A DNA stretch of 43,846 bases, taken from Butyrivibrio sp. Lineage in GTDB: Bacteria; Bacillota; Clostridia; Lachnospirales; Lachnospiraceae. This document shows positions 1 to 8,598 of the stretch, piece by piece. The stretch is from the NCBI GenBank assembly GCA_017470505.1, contig JAFUYO010000026.1, positions 1-43,846 of the forward strand, in the 5' to 3' direction. Numbering within the stretch: the first letter of the stretch is position 1; each line of letters begins with the position of its first letter. Both the position numbers and the translations under genes were made by a program. A model generated the notes under the pieces. That model saw nothing but the letters and a program-made list of their open reading frames with translations, had not been told where the DNA came from and ran no database searches.

Positions 1-65
1 ATGACAAATTAAAAAAGACCGCAGGACTTGCTGCGATCATTGAAAATACGGTGGATTTAATTTGA
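1..65 (+). CDS. C-terminal end of a gene cut by the window edge (possible)
   Basis: In frame 3 the first bases read as an open frame of about 20 codons ending in KKTAGLAAIIENTVDLI and a TGA stop at 63-65. The composition looks protein-like, but no start is visible because the frame enters from outside the window. I do not recognise the family. It could equally be a chance frame or part of a decayed gene, since the following 500 bases are gene-poor. Confidence 0.25.
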   Translation, partial: DKLKKTAGLAAIIENTVDLI

Positions 66-225
66 ATAACATGAACGACACTCTAAGGCCATAACCGCAA
101 TATGTTGTGGTCGAGTTATTCTAAGTTGTTAACATTGCTTCCAAAAGTACCTTTATATCAGATACGATGGAGACAAGGCAAACTTTAGAGGCGTTGTCAG
201 CCTCTTTGGCACTATAAGGAATAAG

Positions 226-513
226 GTGGTTGCCCATGGCATTCTGACGAAGGAAAGCGCGCTTAACGTCTGGGCGGTAATGATATGGATTACTATGTGC
301 CTTAATCACTATCTAAGAGTTGGAGATATCCGAATAGATCAAATAGATGGTAAGTGCCTTGTTGGCTACAATGATAAACTCTATGAGGATGAGTCAGTGA
401 TTTCTGACAAGGGATATCCTTGCTTTGCTAGCATTGCCCATGGCAAAGACAAGGATAAGTATATATTTGTTAACTATTACAATGGTGACAAGATTACACC
501 TCAATATATATGA
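226..513 (+). CDS. Small hypothetical protein, possibly a remnant
   Basis: An open frame of 95 codons begins with GTG at 226 and has no clear ribosome binding site. The second half (from about residue 33, GDIRIDQIDG onward) has the mixed hydrophobic/charged texture of a real domain and ends ...YYNGDKITPQYI. The first half looks less protein-like, and another frame in the same place (NDMDYYVP, then stop) also looks plausible, so this may be a frameshifted or eroded gene. I do not recognise it. It runs toward the radical SAM gene that ends at 540 on the other strand. Confidence 0.3.
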   Translation: MVAHGILTKESALNVWAVMIWITMCLNHYLRVGDIRIDQIDGKCLVGYNDKLYEDESVISDKGYPCFASIAHGKDKDKYIFVNYYNGDKITPQYI

Positions 514-539
514 CATGATCTGTATATCCCACTGAATAG

Positions 540-1826
540 TTATTGACTTATCGAAGTTTTTTCATGTACATAATAAGCTAAAAGTTCTGGTAATATGTCC
601 ATCTGATTAAATGATTTCGTACAATGAGCGTGGTCTTTATATATAGGGCAGCCACCCTGACATAATGGAAGGTATATACATTTTTCGCACTCTGTGCCAA
701 TTTTTCCGGATGTCCATAGCGCATCTGTCTTCAAATCTGTAATATGTCTTCTGATGTCACCTACAGGATACCGGTCAGTTACCTCATAACATTTTGATAT
801 GTGTCCATCCGGTGAAATGCTGAATGCATATTTATTGCTCATCGGGCAGTTTATCCCTTTAAATCCGAACCTGCAGATTTTCTCTATATCAGATAGATTA
901 ACTTCAATAAGTCGCTTATTAAGTTCCACGACATATTGGTCTGCTATTGTCGTGGTAGGGAATTTGTCAGTAGGGAGGATCGTATTGATATATACAGATA
1001 AATGGGACTTTTCATGGTCGGAAACGACATTACCAAGATATCTGATCAATTCATCAAGTGATAAATAGTTATTGGTGTCATAATTTAGTCTGATGGACAC
1101 CCTGATACCGGCTTTAAGAAGCAGAAGGATATTATTGATGACCACTGAGAAGCTATACTTATCGGGAGCATTATAATTCTTTGCTGCATTATAGACATCT
1201 TCGAAGCCGTCTAAAGTGATTTGTACACTTTTGATATCCCACCTTTCTCTATCCATCATCTTATCCACCATTTTAGGCGTGATCAGGCTTCCGTTTGTAG
1301 TTATGGAACAATCAGGATAGACATCATTATCGTGAAGGATGCCCATGATACAATCAATCGCATCCGTGTTGACAAGTGGTTCCCCTCCAAACCACATTAT
1401 GCTGCTCCGCTTTGTGGGAGTTTTAGCTTGCTGATTCAGAATGAATTTTGCAACCCGTATGCTGGTCTTATTCGACATGGTAATGGCCCTTGTTCCTTTT
1501 TCGAAGCAATAGTAACAAGAGGCATTACATGCTGTAGTCGTTAGGATTGCATATCTTTTTATTGCAGGATTGTTAATCGCACGTTGTCTTTCATTCGCAA
1601 GATACAGTTTTTCATCCTTGCCGGTCGGAACTGCAAATCCGAGTCTGATATGTTCCGAAGAAAACATATTTTTATTGAAAGATTCGTATTCTTCAGCTGA
1701 AAGTAGTGCAATGCCATTTGTGATTCCGTTATAAAGGATTGTACCGCCGTTATACGGATAAGGGACATGTATGTTATAGATAGAAGGCTTGTATTCGAAT
1801 GTTCTGCCTTTTTTTATTATTTCCAT
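540..1826 (-). CDS. Radical SAM/SPASM domain protein (peptide-maturase-like)
   Basis: A 428-residue radical SAM enzyme. The 4Fe-4S/SAM motif CxxxCxxC is seen as C100, C104 and C107 in TTACNASCYYCFE, followed by a WFGGEP motif that helps bind SAM. The C-terminal third carries a SPASM-type cysteine cluster (CPMSN..., ISKCYEV, then CEKCIYLPLCQGGC) that normally holds auxiliary iron-sulfur clusters. The family modifies ribosomal peptides (thioether or other bonds) or activates sulfatases. The start ATG at 1824-1826 has the upstream purine run GAAAGGTAG on the minus strand. No Cys-rich precursor peptide is visible within 100 bp upstream or in the sparse downstream region, so the substrate is unknown. 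It is divergent from a flavodoxin-ferredoxin protein that could donate electrons (inference). Confidence 0.88.
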   Translation of the reverse strand: MEIIKKGRTFEYKPSIYNIHVPYPYNGGTILYNGITNGIALLSAEEYESFNKNMFSSEHIRLGFAVPTGKDEKLYLANERQRAINNPAIKRYAILTTTACNASCYYCFEKGTRAITMSNKTSIRVAKFILNQQAKTPTKRSSIMWFGGEPLVNTDAIDCIMGILHDNDVYPDCSITTNGSLITPKMVDKMMDRERWDIKSVQITLDGFEDVYNAAKNYNAPDKYSFSVVINNILLLLKAGIRVSIRLNYDTNNYLSLDELIRYLGNVVSDHEKSHLSVYINTILPTDKFPTTTIADQYVVELNKRLIEVNLSDIEKICRFGFKGINCPMSNKYAFSISPDGHISKCYEVTDRYPVGDIRRHITDLKTDALWTSGKIGTECEKCIYLPLCQGGCPIYKDHAHCTKSFNQMDILPELLAYYVHEKTSISQ

Positions 1827-1867
1827 ATACTACCTTTCAATAGTCATCATCGTAAGAACTCGGGAGG

Positions 1868-1898
1868 TTATCAGACCATCCTCCATTGGTGCTATAAT
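1868..1898 (+). promoter_or_regulatory. Possible sigma-A promoter for the flavodoxin-ferredoxin gene
   Basis: A perfect TATAAT lies at 1893-1898 in the divergent intergenic region. The best -35 candidate, TTATCA at 1868, is a little far away (19-bp spacer). The transcript would start about 25 bases before the GTG at 1931. Confidence 0.35.
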
Positions 1899-1930
1899 GA
1901 CAGGGAAATAAAAAGATTACATGACAGAGT

Positions 1931-2704
1931 GTGGTTATTATGGTTTTATATTTCAGTGCTACAGGCAATACAGAACATGTTGCAAAAACGCTCGCGCGCC
2001 TTTTGGAGGATGAGAGCTTAAACCTTCTTGAGAGGATACAGCAGCATGACTATTCAGAGATCACTTCGTCAAAAGCTTTTGTGATATGCGCTCCGACATA
2101 TGTTTGTGAGATGCCGAGGTTCCTGGCGGATTATCTTAAAAAGGTAAAGCTCTCCGGGAACAGAAATGTGTATTTCATTTTTACGAGCGGAGGGTATTCC
2201 GGGATAGGCGGGATTCTGGCAGAAAAGATTTTTAAGAAAAAGGGCATGGTATTTCATGGTTACACAGAACTGAAAATGCCAAGAAACTATATTGCAAGTG
2301 ATATGTATTCTGAGCTTACTGACGATGAGATAAGGAGCTGTATCAGAGAGGCAGATGATAAGATAATCGGGATTGCAGATACCATAAAGGGCGGAGGAAG
2401 GATCACGAACAGGCACGTCTTTTTGTGGGAGCTTATCGTTACGATGCCGTTTAACCCGGTGTGGTGCAGGATAAATCAGCCTGTAAAACCGTTTTCTGTA
2501 AGTGATAAGTGCATCTCCTGTAAGAAGTGCGTAAGGCTCTGTCCCCTGAATGTCATACATATGGAGGGCGGCAGACCCAAATGGGAGGGCAGTAGATGTG
2601 CGCACTGTATGTCCTGCATTCAGAACTGCCCGGCTGAGGCAATTGATTTTGGAGAAATCACGCAAAAGAAAAGGAGATATCTTTTCAAAAAGTATGAGAG
2701 GTAA
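1931..2704 (+). CDS. EFR1-like flavodoxin plus 2x[4Fe-4S] ferredoxin fusion
   Basis: A 257-residue electron carrier. The N-terminus is a flavodoxin fold with the FMN phosphate-binding loop SATGNT (residues 9-14). The C-terminus has two complete CxxCxxCxxxC motifs (C194, C197, C200, C204 and C223, C226, C229, C233), i.e. two 4Fe-4S clusters. This architecture is common in Clostridia and is often annotated EFR1 family ferrodoxin. It likely moves low-potential electrons in the cytoplasm. The start shown is GTG at 1931; an internal ATG at 1940 is the alternative, and neither has a strong ribosome binding site. A rho-independent terminator follows at 2728. Standing next to a divergent radical SAM gene, it may reduce that enzyme's clusters, which is inference. 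Confidence 0.87.
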   Translation: MVIMVLYFSATGNTEHVAKTLARLLEDESLNLLERIQQHDYSEITSSKAFVICAPTYVCEMPRFLADYLKKVKLSGNRNVYFIFTSGGYSGIGGILAEKIFKKKGMVFHGYTELKMPRNYIASDMYSELTDDEIRSCIREADDKIIGIADTIKGGGRITNRHVFLWELIVTMPFNPVWCRINQPVKPFSVSDKCISCKKCVRLCPLNVIHMEGGRPKWEGSRCAHCMSCIQNCPAEAIDFGEITQKKRRYLFKKYER

Positions 2705-2727
2705 GGAAGCCGGAATAATTACACTAC

Positions 2728-2760
2728 GAAAAAAGACCTCTTGTTAAAGCGGTCTTTTTC
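2728..2760 (+). terminator. Rho-independent terminator
   Basis: The arms AAAAAGACC and GGTCTTTTT enclose a 12-base loop and end in a T run just after the flavodoxin-ferredoxin gene. The A-tract on the other side makes it potentially bidirectional. Confidence 0.8.
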
Positions 2761-2809
2761 GCTTATTCGTCACCGCGACTTGAGAAGCCGGAAGATGCGT
2801 CCCCCTAAC

Positions 2810-2838
2810 TTGCCATTCTCTCCGATCGTTCGTATAAA
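2810..2838 (+). promoter_or_regulatory. Candidate promoter upstream of the phosphatase gene
   Basis: TTGCCA (2810-2815), a 17-bp spacer and TATAAA (2833-2838) resemble a housekeeping promoter. A second candidate lies closer to the gene: TTGCAC (2853-2858), 17 bp, TAAAAT (2876-2881). Either or both could serve the gene at 2939. Confidence 0.45.
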
Positions 2839-2938
2839 TACGCAGATACTTATTGCACAGTTTTGTGTTAAAAAGTAAAATAAATAAAGATGGCTGTTAT
2901 AAAGGGAGAGCAATATGGGGAAAGTATGACAAACATAT

Positions 2939-4549
2939 ATGAATGAAGAAAAATCTAAGACACTTTCCATAAATATACGGATAGGCTTTAGAATGGCCGC
3001 AATTATACTGGCCGTCTCGCTGTGTATCACCGGGACGGCTTTGTTTGCTGGTTACAAAAAGTACACAAATATGCAGAGTCAGGCCAACAAGGAGATCGGA
3101 TACCAGCTTGGCAGGGCTACAGCAATACTGACCGATCAGGATGAGATCATTCATTATATTGACGAAGTCAGGCGCATATATGAGAGTGCTCCGGCTGTGC
3201 TCCGGGACGAAGCGGAGGACAAAAATGCCGAGTACAAATATTCGGTGGAACGCGGACCGTATGAGGCGCTTTTTTCGTCGGTCATGACTGAGGATTTTTT
3301 GTACAACCGGCAACTTCTGGATAATGTGGCCAAAGATATAGAAGCAGTTGATATCAGCATAGTGTTTGCCGATCATGAGCGGGGGCGCATCGTAAATGTC
3401 ATCAGCGGTATTTCGGGAGAGCAGTACAGGGAATATTACAGCGCTCCGGGATATTGGACTGAGCTTTACGACTTTATTATGGAATATACCATGCACCCTG
3501 AGGAGACTCCGGGTGGTATTCACATGGGATATATGAGCGGAAACGGAGATCCGATAATGGTATCCCTTGTTCCCTTTTACAGGCCTGACACAAAAGAGGT
3601 TCTCGGTTTTGTGAGCATAGAAAAGACCTGGATCGACATCGACAAGGAGAGGAAATCGTTTCTTGCAGGCTTTGCGATGAGCGTGGTTTCCGTGACCATT
3701 GTGCTGCTCTTACTGTCGCAGCTGGCGCTCAAGAGATTTATTCTTAAGCCGATAAGTCAAATAGCGGCAGAGAAGTCGAGGATGGCGACAGAGCTTGATG
3801 TTGCTTCGAATATCCAGTCGGCCATGCTTCCTGACCTTGAGAACAGTGAAAGCCTCACAAAAGGGTATTCGGTTCATGCCTTTCAGGCTACGGCAAGGGA
3901 AGTTGGCGGAGATTTTTACGATGCCTTTACGATCGACGACGACCACGTTGCGCTTGTGATAGCGGACGTCGTTGGAAAGGGAGTTCCGGCATCGCTATTT
4001 GCAATGGTTGCAAAGACCATGATCAATATGAGTGCCAGAAACGGCCGCAGTGCAAAGGAAGTCTGCGAGGAGGTCAACGAGAGACTCTGCGAAAACAACA
4101 AAGAGTCGATGTTTGTGACCGTGTGGTTTGGCATCTACACAATATCCGAGAAAAAACTTGTATATGTGAGCGCAGGGCATAATCCGCCGGCTTTTTATCA
4201 AAACGGCATATGGCAACTTGGCGATGCAGAGTCCGATCCTGTAATGGGCGTAGTGCCCGGAATGCTTTTTAATGAGCATACATGTTACCTGAAAGAGGGC
4301 GAGAGCGTACTTCTATATACAGACGGCGTTGTTGAGGCACAGAGAGAGGGAGAAAACGCAGAGCTGTACGGCGAAGAGCGCTTTATCTCATGCCTTGAGG
4401 CTTCCGGGAACAAAAGGGGAGAAGATCTGATAGAGGCAGTCTATGAAGAAGTCACAGAGTTTATGGCAGATTCGCCCCAGTATGACGACATAACGATGGT
4501 GCTTTTTGAGGTCACAGAAAAGGCGCCGACGCCTTTGGCGTTGTATTAA
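2939..4549 (+). CDS. Membrane-anchored PP2C/SpoIIE-family serine phosphatase
   Basis: A 536-residue two-part signalling protein. The N-terminus has one membrane segment (about 16-40), an extracellular sensor-like region (about 45-235) and a second membrane segment (about 241-264). After a short linker comes a PP2C/SpoIIE/RsbU-type domain (about 285-536) with the metal-binding blocks VGGDFYDAF, ADVVGKG and YDDITMV. The family dephosphorylates anti-sigma-factor antagonists in partner-switching systems. An in-frame TGA at 2927 forces the start to ATG 2939 or later. The only good SD-like run (2901-2908) is about 30 bases upstream and better serves a 4-codon ATG frame at 2915, so initiation may be by coupling. 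The next gene is a degenerate HATPase-like protein, its likely partner (inference). Confidence 0.9.
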   Translation: MNEEKSKTLSINIRIGFRMAAIILAVSLCITGTALFAGYKKYTNMQSQANKEIGYQLGRATAILTDQDEIIHYIDEVRRIYESAPAVLRDEAEDKNAEYKYSVERGPYEALFSSVMTEDFLYNRQLLDNVAKDIEAVDISIVFADHERGRIVNVISGISGEQYREYYSAPGYWTELYDFIMEYTMHPEETPGGIHMGYMSGNGDPIMVSLVPFYRPDTKEVLGFVSIEKTWIDIDKERKSFLAGFAMSVVSVTIVLLLLSQLALKRFILKPISQIAAEKSRMATELDVASNIQSAMLPDLENSESLTKGYSVHAFQATAREVGGDFYDAFTIDDDHVALVIADVVGKGVPASLFAMVAKTMINMSARNGRSAKEVCEEVNERLCENNKESMFVTVWFGIYTISEKKLVYVSAGHNPPAFYQNGIWQLGDAESDPVMGVVPGMLFNEHTCYLKEGESVLLYTDGVVEAQREGENAELYGEERFISCLEASGNKRGEDLIEAVYEEVTEFMADSPQYDDITMVLFEVTEKAPTPLALY

Positions 4550-4551
4550 GC

Positions 4552-4593
4552 AGCTGTAGCGAATTAACTTAGTAATTCTGCTACAGTTCCTAA
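4552..4593. repeat. Dispersed hairpin repeat, copy 1
   Basis: A 42-base palindromic element starts two bases after the phosphatase stop codon. The outer arms CTGTAGC/GCTACAG and inner arms GAATTA/TAATTC form a hairpin, followed by GTTCCTAA. A second copy with the same outer arms and the same tail is at 28042-28080. It lacks a T run, so it is not a classic terminator. It may be a small mobile or RNA-processing element. Confidence 0.7.
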
Positions 4594-4664
4594 GATAAAA
4601 TTTTGTATTATTGTCAGGATCAAAACGGATTGCCGTCATGGCAGGGCACAAGTGAGGGAATAGC

Positions 4665-5249
4665 ATGAAAACAGAAATAGTTGCAGTTAACAGTGGCGGT
4701 GAATATCTTCAGACAGCACTGGACAAAATAGAGAGGCTTGCCAAAGACAAGAAGCTCTCTCAGAAGGAGGCACTTAAACTAAGGCTCCTTGCGGAAGAGA
4801 TGTTCACGATGGTCAGGGACATAGCAGGAGAGTTTGACGCCACCTTCTGGGCGGAAGAATTCGGCAATGACTACAAGATCGTCCTTATGGCTGATGTTGT
4901 GGAGGTAACGGAGAACTCTAAAAACGAGCTCATGAAACTCTCGACAAGGGGAGAGGCACCAAGGACTGGCATCATGTCCATGATCGGCAGTATTTTTGAG
5001 CTGCTCATGAAGGGATTTGAAGCTTACAACTTAAACTCCAAGGTGCCATCACTTCAGTACAGCGAACTTGGAATTGAGAAGGATGCAAAAGAGGCAAACA
5101 AGTGGGCGCTCAGCACCTACAGAGCAAACGTCACCGATGACGATGCTATCGATGAGCTTGAGAAATCCATCGTTGCCAATATCGCAGACGATATCGTTGT
5201 GAGCGTAGTAGACCAGAGTGTCAAGGTCGAAATATCAAAAGCGTTCTGA
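4665..5249 (+). CDS. Degenerate HATPase/RsbW-like regulatory protein
   Basis: A 194-residue soluble protein. Residues 31-80 resemble the N-box region of anti-sigma kinases such as RsbW/SpoIIAB (LKLRLLAEEMFTMV...). However, the Mg-ATP-binding Asn of the ExxxN motif appears replaced (E45xxxM49), and I see no DxGxG G1 box. If the assignment is right it has lost kinase activity and would act as a binding partner only. The start ATG 4665 has the SD GAGGGAA. It follows the PP2C phosphatase by 115 bp, with a repeat hairpin between them, suggesting one signalling unit. No STAS-domain antagonist gene is adjacent. The family call is tentative; it could instead be an unrelated alpha/beta protein. Confidence 0.6.
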   Translation: MKTEIVAVNSGGEYLQTALDKIERLAKDKKLSQKEALKLRLLAEEMFTMVRDIAGEFDATFWAEEFGNDYKIVLMADVVEVTENSKNELMKLSTRGEAPRTGIMSMIGSIFELLMKGFEAYNLNSKVPSLQYSELGIEKDAKEANKWALSTYRANVTDDDAIDELEKSIVANIADDIVVSVVDQSVKVEISKAF

Positions 5250-5272
5250 TTAAAGTTTGTTACATTTTTTAC

Positions 5273-5301
5273 TTGTTTTTGAGTGCCATGTTTAATAGAA
5301 T
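5273..5301 (+). promoter_or_regulatory. Candidate carB promoter
   Basis: TTGTTT at 5273-5278 and TAGAAT at 5296-5301 are separated by 17 bp in the short gap between the HATPase-like gene and carB. No PyrR-type attenuator hairpin is evident in the 35 bases before the carB start. Confidence 0.4.
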
Positions 5302-5336
5302 TGTAGGGATGAAAAAAGAAAATATGGGAGGACGAC

Positions 5337-8300
5337 ATGGCACAGAGAACAGATATAAGCAAGGTACTAATAATTGGCTCGGGACCTATTGTCATAGGCC
5401 AGGCCTGTGAGTTTGACTACTCGGGGACGCAGGCCTGCAAGGCACTTCGGAGCCTGGGCTATGAGATCGTTTTGGTCAACTCCAATCCGGCGACCATTAT
5501 GACGGACCCGGAGATGGCGGACAAGACCTATATTGAACCGCTTAATGTAGACCGCGTTTCTGCGGTTATTGAAAAAGAAAGACCGGATGCTCTTCTGCCA
5601 AATCTCGGCGGACAGTCCGGACTTAATCTGTGTTCTGAACTCTATAAAGCCGGCGTTCTCGACAAATACAATGTAAAGGTTATAGGTGTCCAGGTCGATG
5701 CTATTGAGCGTGGTGAAGACAGGACCGAGTTCAAAAAGACGATGGAGAAGCTCGGCATCGGTATGGCCCGGTCGAAGGCCTGCTACAGCATAGAGGAGGC
5801 ACTTGCAGAGGCCGATGAGCTCGGATACCCTGTGGTACTAAGGCCTGCCTACACCATGGGTGGAGCAGGAGGCGGCCTTGTTTACAACAGGGAAGAGCTT
5901 CAGACCGTATGCGCAAGAGGCCTTGCGGCATCCATCATCCACCAGGTTCTCGTCGAGGAGTCGATACTCGGATGGGAGGAGCTTGAGCTCGAGGTTGTCA
6001 GGGACAAGGACGGCAACATGATAACGGTCTGCTTCATCGAGAATGTTGATCCTGTCGGAGTTCACACCGGTGACTCCTTCTGTACGGCGCCCATGCTGAC
6101 AATTTCCGAGGACCTTCAGAAAGAACTCCAGAGACAGGCATACAGCATTGTAGAACATATCGGCGTCATCGGCGGCACGAACGTGCAGTTTGCCCATGAC
6201 CCCGCAACCGGAAGAATAGTTGTAATTGAGATAAATCCGAGGACATCGCGCTCATCGGCACTTGCAAGTAAGGCGACAGGTTTCCCCATTGCCCTGGTTT
6301 CGGCAAAGCTTGCCACAGGACTGACCCTTTCAGAACTTCCCGACTCCAAGTTCGGGACACTTGATAAGTACGTTCCAAACGGAGACTATGTTGTAGTTAA
6401 GTTTGCGCGCTGGGCGTTTGAGAAGTTCCACGGAGTTGAGGACAAGCTGGGAACCCAGATGAGAGCCGTGGGCGAAGTCATGTCGATCGGCAAGAACTTC
6501 AAGGAGGCCTTCCAGAAGGCGATCAGATCCCTGGAGAAGGGCAGGTACGGCCTCGGCAATATCGAAAAATATGAGAAGATGTCCAAAGATGAGATCCTGC
6601 GGCTCTTAAAGGATGCTTCATCAGAGAGATATTTCCTCATTTACGAAGCGATGAAGAAGGGCGTCACAGTCGATGAGATCTTTGATATAACCAGGGTTAA
6701 GCACTATTTCCTTAATGAGATAAAAGAGCTTGTCGAAGAGGAAGAGAGTTTAAAATCTTCCTTCAGGGGAAGCGTTCCATCCGCAGAAGCCCTGAAAAAG
6801 GCCAAGGAAGACGGCTTTGCTGACAGATACCTCTCAGAGATACTCTCTGTTTCAGAGGATGACATCAGAAAGGCGAGAGAGGACAATAACCTGTGTGAGA
6901 GGTGGGACGGCGTTCACGTATACGGAACTGACGGAGCTGCTTACTACTACTCAACTTACCAGAGCGGAAAAGTCCTCGAATCTCCGAGGCTTGACAGCGG
7001 AAGCGGCGCCAAAAAGATAATGATCCTCGGCGGCGGTCCCAACAGGATAGGCCAGGGCATCGAGTTTGACTACTGCTGCGTCCATGCGGCAATGGCCCTG
7101 AAAAAGCTCGGCTTTGAGACTATCATCGTAAACTGCAATCCCGAGACTGTCTCGACAGACTACGACACATCGGACACTCTTTTCTTCGAGCCTCTGACCC
7201 TTGAGGATGTTCTTCAGATATACAGAAAGGAGAAGCCCGTCGGAGTCATTGCGCAGTTTGGAGGACAGACTCCTCTTAACCTCGCTGCCAAGCTGAAGGA
7301 AGAGGGCGTAAATATACTGGGAACCACACCTGAAGTCATAGACCTTGCAGAGGACAGGGATCAGTTCCGCCTCATGATGGAGAAACTCGGGATCCCGATG
7401 GCAGAGTCCGGAATGGCATCTGATGTTGAGACTGCCAAGCAGATAGCTGCAAGGATAGGCTACCCCGTTATGGTGCGTCCTTCGTTTGTCCTTGGCGGCA
7501 GAGGAATGGAGATAGTAAGAGACGAGGACAGCATGGAGGGCTATATGAGAGCCGCTGTAGGCGTAACTCCCGACAGGCCCATCCTCATAGACAGATTTTT
7601 GCACAATGCGCTTGAGTGCGAGGCTGATGCGATAAGTGACGGAAGGCAGGCTTTTGTTCCCGCAGTCATGGAGCACATCGAGCTTGCGGGCATACATTCC
7701 GGAGATTCGGCGTGCATCATCCCAAGTAAGCACATACCTGAAAAGCACTTAAGGACGATAGAGGAGTACACCAGAAAGATCGCCGTAGAGATGAACGTCG
7801 TAGGACTCATGAACATGCAGTACGCTATCGAGGACGATACGGTCTATGTACTCGAGGCAAATCCGAGGGCATCGAGGACAGTTCCTCTTGTATCCAAGGT
7901 TTGCGGCATCAGGATGGTTCCTGTAGCAACCGACATCATAACTTCTAAGCTGACAGGAAGAAAGTCACCTGTGCCTGAACTTATCGCGGCAAAGAGTAAA
8001 GAGAAAGAGCCCGCCTACTACGGAGTTAAAGAGGCGGTATTCCCCTTCAATATGTTCCCTGAGGTTGACCCTGTTCTCGGACCCGAGATGAGGTCTACAG
8101 GAGAGGTCCTGGGACTTGCAAGGACGCCCGGTGAAGCCTTCTTCAAGGCGGAGGAAGCAGCAAATGCGACACTTCCTCTTAAGGGAGCGGTACTGATTTC
8201 CTTAAACAGCGAGGATAAGCCAAGAGCCTGTGAGATAGCTAAGAGCTTTGCAGAGAGCGGCTTTAAGATCTATGCAACAGGAAGGACCTATGAGATTATC

Positions 8301-8585
8301 GCAGAGGCAGGAATTGATGCCACGAGGATCATGAAGAACTTCGAGGGCGGACGGCCGAATGTCGAGGATGTGATAAAGAACGGCGAAGTGCAGCTTGTTA
8401 TCAACACGCCTATAGGCAGGGGCGCAGACCACGACGATGCTTACTTAAGGAGAGCTGCCATCAAGGCCCGCATTCCCTATATAACGACTGTTGCGGCTGC
8501 AAAGGCAGCAGCTGAGGGAATAGCCGAGGTCAAGGCAAACGGCTGCGGCAATATCAGATCGCTACAGGAATACCACCGGAGATAA
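5337..8585 (+). CDS. carB: Carbamoyl-phosphate synthase large subunit
   Basis: Makes carbamoyl phosphate from bicarbonate, ATP and glutamine-derived ammonia, feeding arginine and pyrimidine synthesis. The 1082-residue length is standard. Two homologous halves are visible. Each starts with an ATP-grasp pre-domain (IGSGPIVIGQACEFDYSG near residue 14; GGGPNRIGQGIEFDY near 565) and carries a conserved grasp loop (PAYTMGGAGGG and PSFVLGGRGME). Both contain the E-(A/I)-NPR metal-binding motif. A C-terminal MGS-like allosteric domain covers about residues 940-1070. The SD GGGAGG precedes ATG 5337. The glutaminase subunit gene carA, usually directly upstream, is not in this window. The next gene starts 13 bases after the stop, so it is probably co-transcribed. 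Confidence 0.98.
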   Translation: MAQRTDISKVLIIGSGPIVIGQACEFDYSGTQACKALRSLGYEIVLVNSNPATIMTDPEMADKTYIEPLNVDRVSAVIEKERPDALLPNLGGQSGLNLCSELYKAGVLDKYNVKVIGVQVDAIERGEDRTEFKKTMEKLGIGMARSKACYSIEEALAEADELGYPVVLRPAYTMGGAGGGLVYNREELQTVCARGLAASIIHQVLVEESILGWEELELEVVRDKDGNMITVCFIENVDPVGVHTGDSFCTAPMLTISEDLQKELQRQAYSIVEHIGVIGGTNVQFAHDPATGRIVVIEINPRTSRSSALASKATGFPIALVSAKLATGLTLSELPDSKFGTLDKYVPNGDYVVVKFARWAFEKFHGVEDKLGTQMRAVGEVMSIGKNFKEAFQKAIRSLEKGRYGLGNIEKYEKMSKDEILRLLKDASSERYFLIYEAMKKGVTVDEIFDITRVKHYFLNEIKELVEEEESLKSSFRGSVPSAEALKKAKEDGFADRYLSEILSVSEDDIRKAREDNNLCERWDGVHVYGTDGAAYYYSTYQSGKVLESPRLDSGSGAKKIMILGGGPNRIGQGIEFDYCCVHAAMALKKLGFETIIVNCNPETVSTDYDTSDTLFFEPLTLEDVLQIYRKEKPVGVIAQFGGQTPLNLAAKLKEEGVNILGTTPEVIDLAEDRDQFRLMMEKLGIPMAESGMASDVETAKQIAARIGYPVMVRPSFVLGGRGMEIVRDEDSMEGYMRAAVGVTPDRPILIDRFLHNALECEADAISDGRQAFVPAVMEHIELAGIHSGDSACIIPSKHIPEKHLRTIEEYTRKIAVEMNVVGLMNMQYAIEDDTVYVLEANPRASRTVPLVSKVCGIRMVPVATDIITSKLTGRKSPVPELIAAKSKEKEPAYYGVKEAVFPFNMFPEVDPVLGPEMRSTGEVLGLARTPGEAFFKAEEAANATLPLKGAVLISLNSEDKPRACEIAKSFAESGFKIYATGRTYEIIAEAGIDATRIMKNFEGGRPNVEDVIKNGEVQLVINTPIGRGADHDDAYLRRAAIKARIPYITTVAAAKAAAEGIAEVKANGCGNIRSLQEYHRR

Positions 8586-8598
8586 GGAGAGAACCTAA

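Noticed and set aside
2550-2747. 65-codon + frame overlapping the ferredoxin domain
   Set aside because: Out-of-frame reading of the Cys-rich ferredoxin coding region; no start signal.
6951-7748. 265-codon minus-strand frame inside carB
   Set aside because: The + strand encodes an intact CarB over the whole span; the antisense frame shows no recognisable motif.
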